From the NCBI RefSeq assembly GCF_030124175.1, contig NZ_JASKMT010000007.1, forward strand, positions 124,001-188,000: a stretch of 64,000 nt of DNA. Direction: 5' to 3'. The translations under genes and the position numbers were made by a program. Below the pieces are notes generated by a model. It had not been told where the DNA came from. It was given only the letters and a program-made list of their open reading frames with translations, and made no database searches. The stretch comes from Streptomyces sp. 549 (GTDB taxonomy: Bacteria > Actinomycetota > Actinomycetes > Streptomycetales > Streptomycetaceae). This document shows, in pieces, positions 16,922 through 25,389 of this stretch (position 1 is the first letter of the stretch; each line of letters begins with the position of its first letter).

Positions 16922-18880
16922 TCAGCGGATGCGCAGGGACGGCTGCGGGACCCCCGCCCGGCGGGCCGGCGGCACGGTCGGCAGGACCGGCCGCACGGCG
17001 ACGGCCGAGGCCAGTGCGGCACGGGCGACGGCGTCGGTGTCCAGGAGCGTGACCGAGCCGACGCCCGGCCGTGCGCCCGCGGCGGTCACCCAGTGCACGC
17101 CCTCGGTGGGCACGCCCACCGCGTACCGGTGCGGGTGCGGGCGACCGGCGGCGTCGACGACGCGGAACGGCGCCGGGGTGACGTCGAGCCCGGTGGTGGC
17201 GTAGCCGTCGACGGTGTGCTGCCGGCAGGCGCCGGCCGCCCGCAGCCCGGCGAGCAGCGGGTCGGTGGTGCGCGGCAGGTCAGGCTCGGGCAGACGGGCC
17301 TCGATGAGTGCGGTGGTCCGCACCTCCACGCCGGGGACCTGCGGTGACCGGGCGGTGAACGTGCCGGAGTTGTCGGTGGTGAGCCGCAGGTCCGGGCCGA
17401 GCACGTCGAGCACGCCGGCCTCGATGAGCGCAACCGTCTCGGCTATGCGCTGCCGTGGCGGGCCGATCGACAGGAACGCGTTCAGTGGGGTGTACCAGCG
17501 GTCGAGCCCCTCCCGGCGGGACCGCCCCGTCAGCCCGCCGTGGTCGACCGTCTGCCGCAGCTCGTTGCGCAGGTCGCGGAGTACGTCGAGGGCCGCCTTG
17601 ACGGGACCGGCGACGTTGCCCAGCCGGGCGTGCTCGACGTCGTCGCGCAGCCGGGTCAGCAGCCAGGCGCGGTGCTCGGCCGCGTCGGTGAAGGTCCGGC
17701 CGCCGGTGGGGTGGAGGACGGCGGCCCAGTCCCAGCGCTCGGCGGCGGTGATGCCGAACTCCGCCAGGACGGCGGCCTCTTCGCGGCTGCCACGCGGTGT
17801 GGCGAGCAGTGCCGCCCGCAGTCGGCCGAGCTGCACCTCGGGCCGGCCGGCCGTCAGGCGCAGGCGCAGCAGGGCCTGGTAGTAGACGGCCTCCACCTCT
17901 CTGGCCACCAGCGGCCAGACGTCGGTGAGGAAGTCGGGCGGGTCACCGGCGTCGGTCCGTTTGCGGAACCGGGCTATGACGTCCTGGGTGAGCAGCAGCG
18001 GCAGGTGCCGTCCGTGCGGGCCCTTCTCGTTGTCGCCGCGCGCGTGGTACGGCACGCCGCGACGGGAACCGGCGTACAGGCGGGGTTCACGGCCGGAGGG
18101 CTGATACCGCAGGCGTCCGCTGCCGTCGTCCGTGAACCGGCCGCCGCGGCCGGTGGTGAGCAGCGCGAGGTGGTCGAAGAAGGTCAGGCCAAGACCGCGC
18201 AGCAGCACCGGCCGGTCCGGTTCCAGTGCGTCGAGGCGGTCGGTTGAGTCCGCCGGGTTGCCCGGCGGCAGGTAGTACAGGCCGTGGTGTCGTGCGTAGG
18301 CGCGGAGACGTTCCTGCTCGGCGTCGGCCGCGACGGGCAGGTGGCCCTGGGCCAGCACGACCGCGCAGAGACCGGTGAGCCGGCTGCCGTCGGCTAGGCG
18401 CAGCGCCTGGGTGCCGTCCAGGGCGTCGGTCAGTTCCACGGCCCGGTGGGGGTGCACGCGGACCTCGACCTGGGCGGGCGCGACGGCGACGGTGCGGGTG
18501 AAGACCCAGCGCAGGTAGCTGCCGTACAGGGCACGGGTCGGGTAGTCGTCCGGGCCGAGCGGTCCGTCACCGGGGCGAGCGTGGTGGCGGTGGTACCAGG
18601 TGTGCAGGCTCGGCCCGGGGCGTACCGGTCCTGTGCACTCGACACTGTCGTCGGTGAACAGGGTGACCTGTGAGGCGACGGTGTTCATCAGCAGCTCGCC
18701 GGACTGGTCGGTCCGCCAGACCTGGCCGGCGCCGGGCGGGTACGGGTCGACCAGGTGCACAAGCAGCCTTGTCCCGGCGGGCAGCCGGTCGGGGGCGGAT
18801 GCGCAGAGGCGTTCCAGCACGCTGGTGCCGCGCGGGCCGGCACCGACGATGGCAACGGAACGGGCGGTCGAGACGGCCAC
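16922..18880 (-). CDS. FAD/NAD(P)-binding protein (HcgD-like nucleotide-binding family)
   Basis: A 652-aa protein with an N-terminal dinucleotide site VAIVGAGPRGTSVLERL (residues 9-25), followed by GELLMNTVASQVTLFTD and a long alpha/beta body. It matches the large FAD-NAD(P)-binding (PF13454-type) family: lone oxidoreductase-like proteins in actinobacteria related to lysine/ornithine N-monooxygenases. The reaction is unknown. A second GxG-type stretch, VLLRGLGLTFFDHLALL (about 230), fits the NADPH-binding half. Single gene, convergent with the SOD gene; the 140-bp gap contains three direct CACCCGGCGC units. Confidence 0.78.
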   Translation of the reverse strand: MAVSTARSVAIVGAGPRGTSVLERLCASAPDRLPAGTRLLVHLVDPYPPGAGQVWRTDQSGELLMNTVASQVTLFTDDSVECTGPVRPGPSLHTWYHRHHARPGDGPLGPDDYPTRALYGSYLRWVFTRTVAVAPAQVEVRVHPHRAVELTDALDGTQALRLADGSRLTGLCAVVLAQGHLPVAADAEQERLRAYARHHGLYYLPPGNPADSTDRLDALEPDRPVLLRGLGLTFFDHLALLTTGRGGRFTDDGSGRLRYQPSGREPRLYAGSRRGVPYHARGDNEKGPHGRHLPLLLTQDVIARFRKRTDAGDPPDFLTDVWPLVAREVEAVYYQALLRLRLTAGRPEVQLGRLRAALLATPRGSREEAAVLAEFGITAAERWDWAAVLHPTGGRTFTDAAEHRAWLLTRLRDDVEHARLGNVAGPVKAALDVLRDLRNELRQTVDHGGLTGRSRREGLDRWYTPLNAFLSIGPPRQRIAETVALIEAGVLDVLGPDLRLTTDNSGTFTARSPQVPGVEVRTTALIEARLPEPDLPRTTDPLLAGLRAAGACRQHTVDGYATTGLDVTPAPFRVVDAAGRPHPHRYAVGVPTEGVHWVTAAGARPGVGSVTLLDTDAVARAALASAVAVRPVLPTVPPARRAGVPQPSLRIR

Positions 18881-19022
18881 GTTGGTGACTCCCCGGGTTG
18901 GGTGCGGTGCGGGCAGTCACCATCATGCCGTCCGCTCGTCCCGGCTGAACCCCCGACCGGAATATACACATCCGCTGTGGGCCGGATCACTCCGGTCGGG
19001 GGACAGGTTCTCGCCGAATCCG

Positions 19023-19700
19023 TCAGCAGCCGGCCAACGTGCTGGTGAGGGCGGCCTTTTCCGCCGAATCGACGGTCATGGCGTAGTTGTTCTTGACCCA
19101 CACCCAGGAACGCGCGTAGGTGCAGTGGTAGGCGGCTCGCGGCATCCAGTTGGCCGGGTCCTTGTCGCCCTTGCTGCGGTTGGAGCTGGCGGACACCGCG
19201 ATCAGCTGCGCCGCGGTGAGGTTGTTGGCGAAGGACTGCCGCTTGGCGGCCGACCATGTCCGGCCACCGGAGCGCCAGGCCTCGGCCAGCGGCACCATGT
19301 GGTCGATGTCCACGTTCGACGCGCTGGTCAGCGTCACGCCGTCGAACTGGGAGAACCAGCTTCCGCTGACGGATCGGCACTGGTCGTCGGTCTGCACGTT
19401 GCTGCCGTCGCGCTTGAGCACGACCTCGCGGGTGTTGCAGTTGTCGCCCTGGTTGATCCAGTGCGGGAAGAGGTCGCGGCTGTATCCGTCCATGGACGTC
19501 TCCGGCGCCACGGTCAGACCGGCGAGCATGGTGCGTGCCTGGGCGGCGCTCGGCGGGGTGGGGGGAGCGGCCTGGGCGGAGGGCGCCGTCAGCAGCATGC
19601 TGCCGGTGAGGCCTGCCAGGGCGGCGGCGGTGGTGAGCAGGGCGCCGGGTCGACGCGCGTAGAAACGTGAGCGGACGTGTGCCTCGCGTATGCCGTGCAT
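19023..19700 (-). CDS. Secreted HNH nuclease (GmrSD/DUF1524-type)
   Basis: A 225-aa protein with a signal peptide (residues 1-45, ending APSAQA-A). The nuclease core is DIDHMVPLAEAWRSG (about 131), followed by NNLTAAQLIAVSASSNRSKG and DPANWMP, the canonical DxDHxVPL...N...K arrangement of HNH/DUF1524 exonucleases common in Streptomyces. Two cysteine pairs (NCNTRE, DQCRS, YHCTYA, LAGC) should form disulfides, in line with export. Probably an extracellular DNase used for nutrient or phosphate scavenging. Confidence 0.88.
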   Translation of the reverse strand: MHGIREAHVRSRFYARRPGALLTTAAALAGLTGSMLLTAPSAQAAPPTPPSAAQARTMLAGLTVAPETSMDGYSRDLFPHWINQGDNCNTREVVLKRDGSNVQTDDQCRSVSGSWFSQFDGVTLTSASNVDIDHMVPLAEAWRSGGRTWSAAKRQSFANNLTAAQLIAVSASSNRSKGDKDPANWMPRAAYHCTYARSWVWVKNNYAMTVDSAEKAALTSTLAGC

Positions 19701-20050
19701 ACGGACTCCCTCGGGTGGGGGTGTCGCCGGAACGGGATGTGCCGGTCGGAGTGCGGGCCGGTCGGGACGTGACGTGCCCGACGTCCTGCTGGGTGGTGCT
19801 GGGCGGTGCTGAGGCCGTACTGGGTGGTGCCTGAGGCGATGCTGGCGCCGCCAGGTTTCGTCCCGGCGGGTCGCAGGTAACAGGTTGGCGACATGCGCAC
19901 GTCACATCAAGAGGTGTGCGTCAGGTTCCTCGCAGCCGGAGTCATCCGCCGCCCCCTGGCGGTGAGGTGACGCCGTGCCGGGCGGGACGGTGCGGCCGGT
20001 GGGGGGGGGGCGCAGGTGGGGAGGCTGCGGGATGGCGTATCGTGGACGCG
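19701..20050. other. 350-bp gap: no gene; G10 homopolymer and short repeats
   Basis: Upstream region of the HNH gene (minus) and of the riboswitch (plus). Near 19795-19835 it has imperfect GGTGCTGGGCGGTGCTGAG-type repeats. A run of ten G residues lies at 20001-20010, about 40 bp before the riboswitch. No coding region is supported. Confidence 0.55.
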
Positions 20051-20157
20051 TCTGAAGGGGAGTAGCTCCTCGCCGGAACGTCGACATACTGGGCGGTCAC
20101 CCGCCCCGGCGCCCGGAGCGCACCGCAGTGCCGGTGCGCCAGCGAGACCTTCGGCCG
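20051..20157 (+). promoter_or_regulatory. yybP-ykoY (manganese) riboswitch
   Basis: The sequence GAAGGGGAGTAGCTCC at 20055-20070, AACGTCGACATACTGGGC at 20077-20094 and GCCAGCGAGACCTTCGGCC at 20137-20155 reproduce the conserved blocks of the actinobacterial yybP-ykoY leader (GGGGAGUAG, CGUCGACAUACUGG, CAGCGAGACCUUCGGC). This class binds Mn2+ and turns on exporters. It lies just ahead of the TMEM165-type gene at 20243, which is a known target type. Confidence 0.88.
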
Positions 20158-20242
20158 CAGTGTCCTGGATACTGCCGTGCCGAAGCGTGCCGTTCTCCCG
20201 GTGGGCCCCTCGGTGCGGCCCGACCGAACGAGGAAACGTTCC

Positions 20243-20824
20243 GTGCTGAGCTTCACCGTTGTCGCCGTCGTCTTCGGCGTCGTCTTCCTGGCCGAGCTGC
20301 CCGACAAGACGGCCCTGGCCGGCCTGGTCCTGGGCACCCGCTACCGCGCGTCCTACGTCTTCGCCGGGGTCGCCGCCGCGTTCGTGCTGCACGTCGCCCT
20401 GGCGGTGGCCGCAGGCAGTGTGCTGACCCTGCTGCCGCACAGGCTGCTCGCCGCAGTCACCGGCCTGCTGTTCCTGGGCGGTGCCGCGGTGCTGCTCTGG
20501 AAGAAGGACCACGGCGAGGAGGAGGTCAGGCAGCCCGCCGACCAGTCGTTCTGGAAGGTCGCAGGCAGCGGCTTCACGCTGATCATGGTCGCCGAGTTCG
20601 GCGACCTGACGCAGATCATGACGGCCAACCTCGCCGCCCGCTACGAGGACCCGCTCTCCGTGGGGCTCGGCGCGGTGCTGGCGCTGTGGGCGGTGGCCGG
20701 TCTGGGCATCCTGGGCGGCCGGGCCCTGATGCGGCGGGTGCCGCTGCGGCTGATCACCCGCGTCGCGGCGACCCTGATGACGGCGCTCGGCGTCTGGAGC
20801 CTCTTCGACGCCGTCACGGGTTGA
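20243..20824 (+). CDS. TMEM165/GDT1-family cation (Mn2+) exporter
   Basis: A 193-aa membrane protein of the UPF0016/GDT1 family. The two halves carry the signature motifs ELPDKTALAG (residue about 16) and EFGDLTQI (about 118), the E-x-G-D-K/R-T pattern that binds the cation; about six membrane helices. Members export Mn2+ or exchange Ca2+/H+. GTG 20243 is preferred because GAGGAA precedes it and it starts directly at the first helix; the frame is open upstream to 20177, inside the riboswitch expression platform. The Mn2+ riboswitch upstream supports manganese export. Confidence 0.9.
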   Translation: MLSFTVVAVVFGVVFLAELPDKTALAGLVLGTRYRASYVFAGVAAAFVLHVALAVAAGSVLTLLPHRLLAAVTGLLFLGGAAVLLWKKDHGEEEVRQPADQSFWKVAGSGFTLIMVAEFGDLTQIMTANLAARYEDPLSVGLGAVLALWAVAGLGILGGRALMRRVPLRLITRVAATLMTALGVWSLFDAVTG

Positions 20825-20981
20825 CCGTCCGTCCGCCTGCGTCGGGGCCGGGTGCAGGACGAACTCACGGCCATGCGGGGCATCTCCTGGGCACGGTGGG
20901 CCGCCGCGGTGGTACCCCGGACGACGCAGCGGCGGCTCTCTCCCGGACTGGCACGCGGTCGCGGGCTCTGAGCCCGCGTCG

Positions 20982-21353
20982 TCAGCTGTGACCGGTGTCG
21001 ATGACGCAGAAGCGGTTGCCCTCGGTGTCGGCGAGTACGACGAAGTCGGCGTCGTCCGGATAGGCGTCCCAGTCGACGCGCTCAGCGCCCAGGGAAACCA
21101 GGCGCGCCACTTCGGCCTCCTGGTCGGCGGTGTCGCCGGCATAGAGGTCGAGATGGATTCTCGGGTGCTCCTGCACGGGCGCCGTGCTGAGGTCGAGGGC
21201 CAGTACGGCACCGGGGCCGTCGGGCGGCACGAGCACCGCCCAGTCGTCCTTCACCTCGCCGTCGCGGGGGACGTAGCCCAGCGCCCGGCTCCAGAACTCG
21301 GTGGCCCGCCGCACGTCAGCGGCCCCCATCACGATCGTTCCGATGCTCAGCAT
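20982..21353 (-). CDS. VOC-family protein
   Basis: A 123-aa single-domain VOC protein starting LSIGTIVMGAADVRRATEFW, with HLDLYAGDTADQ in the middle and VLADTEGNRFCV at the end. Close in size and motif order to the VOC protein at 12255-12638. The function is unknown (isomerase, dioxygenase or resistance-type sequestration). Single gene, followed on the same strand by nothing close; convergent with the TMEM165 gene with 157 bp between them. Confidence 0.85.
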   Translation of the reverse strand: MLSIGTIVMGAADVRRATEFWSRALGYVPRDGEVKDDWAVLVPPDGPGAVLALDLSTAPVQEHPRIHLDLYAGDTADQEAEVARLVSLGAERVDWDAYPDDADFVVLADTEGNRFCVIDTGHS

Positions 21354-21473
21354 CCGCCGATCGTGGCAGATGCCGACTAACCCACGACGTGCACCACGTC
21401 CCCGCGTTCGGGGTGAAGCGCTGCCTGGCTACTGCCGCTCGGCAGGCAGCGGGCGGTGGCGCCCCGCGCGGTG

Positions 21474-22136
21474 TCAGGCGAGGTGCAGGCGGATGCCCTC
21501 GGCGCCGAGGTGCTCCACCCGCAGGCCCTCCAGGGTGAGCACGTGGGCGTCGGGCTGGAAGGCGGCGGCCCGGGGGCCGACGCCGAGCACTCGCATGCCG
21601 GCCGCGCGGCCGGCGGTGATGCCCGCCTCGGAGTCCTCGAAGACCAGGCAGTCGGCCGGGTCGACGCCCAGCTCGGCGGCGCCCTTGAGGAAGCCCTCCG
21701 GGTCGGGCTTGCTGGCGCTGACCGACTCGGCGGTGATGCGCACGTCCGGCAGGCGCAGCCCCGCGGCGGCCATGCGGGCGTTGCTCAGCGCCACGTCGGC
21801 CGAGGTGACCAGGGCGTGCGGTAGGTGCTCGACGGCGCCCAGGAAGGCGCCCGCTCCGGGGATGGGCACGATGCCGTCGGTGTCAGCCGTCTCCAGGGCG
21901 AGCAGCCGCCGGTTGTCGGCGTGGTTCAGCTCCATCGGGCGGTCGGGCAGCAGTGCGGCCATGGTGGCGTAGCCCTGGCGGCCGTGCACGACCTTCAGCA
22001 CCTCGTCGGGATCGAGCGACTGCTCCTCGGCCCATCCGCGCCACACCCGCTCCACCGCGGCGTCCGAGTTGACGAGCGTGCCGTCCATGTCCAGGAGGAG
22101 GGCGCGGGCGGTGAGCGTGGTGGAGGCGGTGGCCAT
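21474..22136 (-). CDS. HAD-IA family phosphatase (sugar-phosphatase-like)
   Basis: A 220-aa HAD hydrolase of subfamily IA. Motif I LLLDMDGTLVNSD (nucleophile at D16), motif II LVTSADVA, motif III Lys in SASKPDPEGF, motif IV CLVFEDSEAGI. Helical cap between residues 20 and 85. Close to beta-phosphoglucomutase or 2-deoxyglucose/glycerol phosphatases of the YfbT/GPP type. It probably dephosphorylates a small sugar phosphate in the cytosol. ATG start; single gene. Confidence 0.88.
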   Translation of the reverse strand: MATASTTLTARALLLDMDGTLVNSDAAVERVWRGWAEEQSLDPDEVLKVVHGRQGYATMAALLPDRPMELNHADNRRLLALETADTDGIVPIPGAGAFLGAVEHLPHALVTSADVALSNARMAAAGLRLPDVRITAESVSASKPDPEGFLKGAAELGVDPADCLVFEDSEAGITAGRAAGMRVLGVGPRAAAFQPDAHVLTLEGLRVEHLGAEGIRLHLA

Positions 22137-22332
22137 GGGTGCGGCTCCAGAGGGGTGTGGGGAAAGCAGCGGTTCCGCCCGCCGGTCAGGGAAACCCGCC
22201 GTCAGGTGCGGGAACGGGCGGAACCACTTTGTTCCACCACCTTACAAACCTGGGGCCCGGAACGCCAGTCCGCCCCGGGGAACGCGACATGATCCCGGGG
22301 GAAACGTTCCATGCCGGGGTGACGCCGTCCTT

Positions 22333-23202
22333 TCACCGGGTCCGGCTCTCCAGGGAGCTGCGGGTGTTGGGGCCGTAGACGCCCGGCTCGTCGCCCTGCA
22401 CGCCGTAGCCTGACTGGTAGCGCAGCACCGCGTACTCCACGCCCCGGTCATAGCGCCCGTCGGCGCGCCGGTCGTACAGGTTCACCTGCCGCAGCCGCCG
22501 CTGCAGGTCGGCGACGGCGGGCCCGATGTCGCCGCGCCGCAGCGTCTCGACGGCCGGGGGCTGCGGCTCCTCCGCCCGGTCGTCCGGCTCGTCCGGCTCG
22601 CGCACCTCCGGCGCGGCCGGCGCGGGAGCCTCCGGCTCCGCGCCACCGGGCTCCGGCGCGGACTCCGCCACCGACGCCTGCGGGTCCTCCGGGCCCGGCG
22701 CCACCGGCGCCTCCACGGACGGCGACGCCGACGGCGAGGATGTCACGGACGAAGACGCCTCGGCGGACGGACTGGCACTGGCGCCCGGCGACGGCTCACT
22801 CGACTCCGGCGCGGCCGTCGGCACCGACAGCTGTGTCACCGCGCCGCCGTCCGGCAGCGCCGCCGAGTCGTCACCGTCCCGCACCACCAGGGCACCGGCC
22901 AGCAGCGCGCAACCCGCCACCGCCATCGCCGCCACGCCCGCCGCCGCCCAGCGGGCCCGGCCCGGTCGGGCGGGCGGTTCCGGGCCGATGGCCAGCAACT
23001 CGTCCTGCCGCCGCCCCGGGCCGTCCGGGGAGAACAGCGCGATGTCCGCCGGGTCGGGGCCCGCGTCCGGCTCCCGCACCACCACCACGGGCGTGTCGCA
23101 TCGGCACGGCGGCCCCGCCGTCGCGTTCGCCGGACGTGCCGCACCGGCGGTCCGCCCGCCCGAGCCGTCGCACCGCGGGCAGTGCTCCACTCCTCCGCTC
23201 AC
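22333..23202 (-). CDS. Membrane-tethered peptidoglycan-binding protein
   Basis: A 289-aa protein. The N-terminus has CPRCDG and CRCD zinc-ribbon-like cysteines (about residues 6-38), a single membrane helix follows at about residue 90-112 (AGVAAMAVAGCALLAGALVV), then about 100 residues of Ser/Pro/Glu-rich linker, and a C-terminal PG_binding_1 domain (RRGDIGPAVADLQRRLRQVN to YGPNTRSSLESR). It should be inserted with the wall-binding domain outside. The GTG at 23202 has GGGAGGGG upstream; a longer frame to 23445 overlaps the MFS promoter region and looks non-coding. Confidence 0.8.
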   Translation of the reverse strand: MSGGVEHCPRCDGSGGRTAGAARPANATAGPPCRCDTPVVVVREPDAGPDPADIALFSPDGPGRRQDELLAIGPEPPARPGRARWAAAGVAAMAVAGCALLAGALVVRDGDDSAALPDGGAVTQLSVPTAAPESSEPSPGASASPSAEASSSVTSSPSASPSVEAPVAPGPEDPQASVAESAPEPGGAEPEAPAPAAPEVREPDEPDDRAEEPQPPAVETLRRGDIGPAVADLQRRLRQVNLYDRRADGRYDRGVEYAVLRYQSGYGVQGDEPGVYGPNTRSSLESRTR

Positions 23203-23308
23203 GCTGAGGTCCCCTCCCTGGAAAGCGTGCCAAAGAGTAACGGACCGGCGTGCCGCAGATGGCCGCGCCCGACGGGCCGAGCGCACGCGGCGGGAGCACC
23301 ATGGATGG

Positions 23309-25330
23309 ATGACGCACGCGCCGCCGACCGGGCCGGGGACCGAACAGCCCAAGCGCACCCTGTACCTGGCGATGGGTGCGCTGCTGATGGGCATGCTGCT
23401 GGCCGCCCTCGACCAGACCATCGTCTCCACCGCGCTGCCCACCATCGTCAGCGAACTGGGCGGCCTGGACCACCTCTCCTGGGTGGTGACGGCCTACCTG
23501 CTCGCGTCCACCGCCGCGACCCCGCTGTGGGGCAAACTCGGTGACCAGTACGGGCGCAAGAAGCTCTTCCAGAGCGCCATCGTCGTCTTCCTCATCGGGT
23601 CAGCGCTGTGCGGCCTGGCGCAGAACATGGCCGAACTCATCGCCTTCCGCGCCCTGCAGGGGCTGGGCGGCGGCGGACTCATGGTGCTGTCCATGGCGAT
23701 CGTCGGCGACCTGGTGCCGCCGCGCGACCGGGGGCGCTACCAGGGCCTGTTCGGAGCCGTGTTCGGCGCCACCAGCGTGCTCGGACCGCTGCTCGGCGGC
23801 CTCTTCGTCGACCACCTCAGCTGGCGCTGGGTGTTCTACGTCAACCTGCCGCTGGGCGCCCTGGCACTGGGCGTCATCGCGGCGGTCCTGCACATCCCCA
23901 GCAGCACCGAGAAGCACCGCATCGACTACCTCGGCACGCTCGCCATCGCCACCGTCGCGACCAGCGTCGTGCTTGTCACCTCCCTCGGCGGCAGCACCTG
24001 GGCCTGGGACTCGCCGCAGATCACCGGGCTGGCCGTCCTGGGCGTCGTGGCACTCGTGGCGTTCATCCGCGTCGAGCGGGTCGCCGCCGAACCGGTCCTC
24101 CCGCTGCGGCTGTTCGCCATCCGCACCTTCACCATCTGCTCGGTCATCGGTTTCGTCGTCGGCTTCGCCATGTTCGGCTCGATGACCTACCTGCCGACGT
24201 TCCTCCAGGTCGTGCACGGCATCTCACCGACGATGTCCGGTGTGCACATGCTGCCGATGGTGCTCGGCATCCTCACCACCTCGACTCTGTCGGGGCAGAT
24301 CATCAGCCGCACCGGCCGCTGGAAGGTCTTCCCCCTGCTGGGCACCGCCGTCACCGTCGTCGGCCTGCTCCTGCTGCACAACCTCGACGAGCGCAGCAGC
24401 ACCTGGGAGATGAGCGTCTACTTCCTGGTGTTCGGCCTCGGGCTCGGACTGGTCATGCAGGTGCTCATCCTGGTCGTGCAGAACGCCGTCGGCTACCAGG
24501 ACCTGGGGGTCGCCACCTCCGGAGCCACCTTCTTCCGCTCCATCGGCGCCTCCGTCGGCGTCGCCGTCTTCGGCTCCATCTTCTCCGGACGCCTCGGCCC
24601 CCGGCTGCGCGACGCCCTCGAAGGCGAGGACCTGCCCGCAGGCGTCACCGCGCAGACCCTCGCCGAGGACCCCCGGGCGGTCTCCGCGCTCGACCCGGCC
24701 GAACGCGCCGGGGCGCTCGCCGCCTACTCCGAGTCCATCACCGACGTCTTCCTGTGGGCCGCCCCCGTCATGCTCGTCGCCTTCCTGCTGGCCTGGTTCC
24801 TCAAGGAGACCCCGCTGCGTGCCAGCGTGCAGGCCCCGGACACCAGCCAGACACTGGCGATGAACCCCGTCGAACGCTCCTCACGGGACGAACTGGCCCG
24901 CGCACTCACCACCCTGAGCAGCCGCGAGGGACAGAAGGGCCTCTACACCCGCCTCACCGAGGAGGCCGGCCTCGACCTGCGACCCGCCGCGAGCTGGCTG
25001 TTGCTGCGCCTGTACCGGTACGGGTCGGTCGAGCCCGCGCTGCTCGCCGAACGGGTCGGCGTGGAGTGGCACATCGTGGCCGCGGGTGCCCGGCAGGTCG
25101 AGGAACGCGGCCTCGCCGTCCGCGAGGGGCTGCCCCTGGTCCTCACCGACCGGGGACGGGACGCCGCCGCCCGGCTGGCCGTCGCACGCGAGGCCGCCCT
25201 CGCCGAACTGCTCGGCGACTGGTGGACACCCGACCGGCCCCGCGACCTGACCGCACTGGTCCACGAACTCGCCGCCACTCTGGGCGGCTGCCGCAACGAG
25301 ACCCCGGAGGAGGACCAGGGGCGACCGTGA
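23309..25330 (+). CDS. DHA2-type MFS drug exporter fused to a winged-helix domain
   Basis: A 673-aa protein. Residues 1-510 are a 14-helix DHA2 multidrug/H+ antiporter: motif A GKLGDQYGRKKLF (about 70), motif C in GATSVLGPLLGGL (about 155), and the first helix MGMLLAALDQTIVSTALPT. Residues about 520-673 are soluble: ELARALTTLSSREGQKGLYTR, then a winged-helix-like stretch (YGSVEPALLAERVGVEWHIV, ARQVEERGLAVREGLPLVLT, RGRDAAARL), as in MarR-type regulators. Pumps with such a C-terminal domain exist in Streptomyces, but the domain's job is not established; it may sense substrate in cis. ATG 23309 is chosen from three nearby ATGs. Confidence 0.85.
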   Translation: MTHAPPTGPGTEQPKRTLYLAMGALLMGMLLAALDQTIVSTALPTIVSELGGLDHLSWVVTAYLLASTAATPLWGKLGDQYGRKKLFQSAIVVFLIGSALCGLAQNMAELIAFRALQGLGGGGLMVLSMAIVGDLVPPRDRGRYQGLFGAVFGATSVLGPLLGGLFVDHLSWRWVFYVNLPLGALALGVIAAVLHIPSSTEKHRIDYLGTLAIATVATSVVLVTSLGGSTWAWDSPQITGLAVLGVVALVAFIRVERVAAEPVLPLRLFAIRTFTICSVIGFVVGFAMFGSMTYLPTFLQVVHGISPTMSGVHMLPMVLGILTTSTLSGQIISRTGRWKVFPLLGTAVTVVGLLLLHNLDERSSTWEMSVYFLVFGLGLGLVMQVLILVVQNAVGYQDLGVATSGATFFRSIGASVGVAVFGSIFSGRLGPRLRDALEGEDLPAGVTAQTLAEDPRAVSALDPAERAGALAAYSESITDVFLWAAPVMLVAFLLAWFLKETPLRASVQAPDTSQTLAMNPVERSSRDELARALTTLSSREGQKGLYTRLTEEAGLDLRPAASWLLLRLYRYGSVEPALLAERVGVEWHIVAAGARQVEERGLAVREGLPLVLTDRGRDAAARLAVAREAALAELLGDWWTPDRPRDLTALVHELAATLGGCRNETPEEDQGRP

Positions 25331-25389
25331 ACCGCCCGGCACCGGGACGGGACCCCAGGGGGTTGACCGTGGGCCGGTGACTGGCGATC

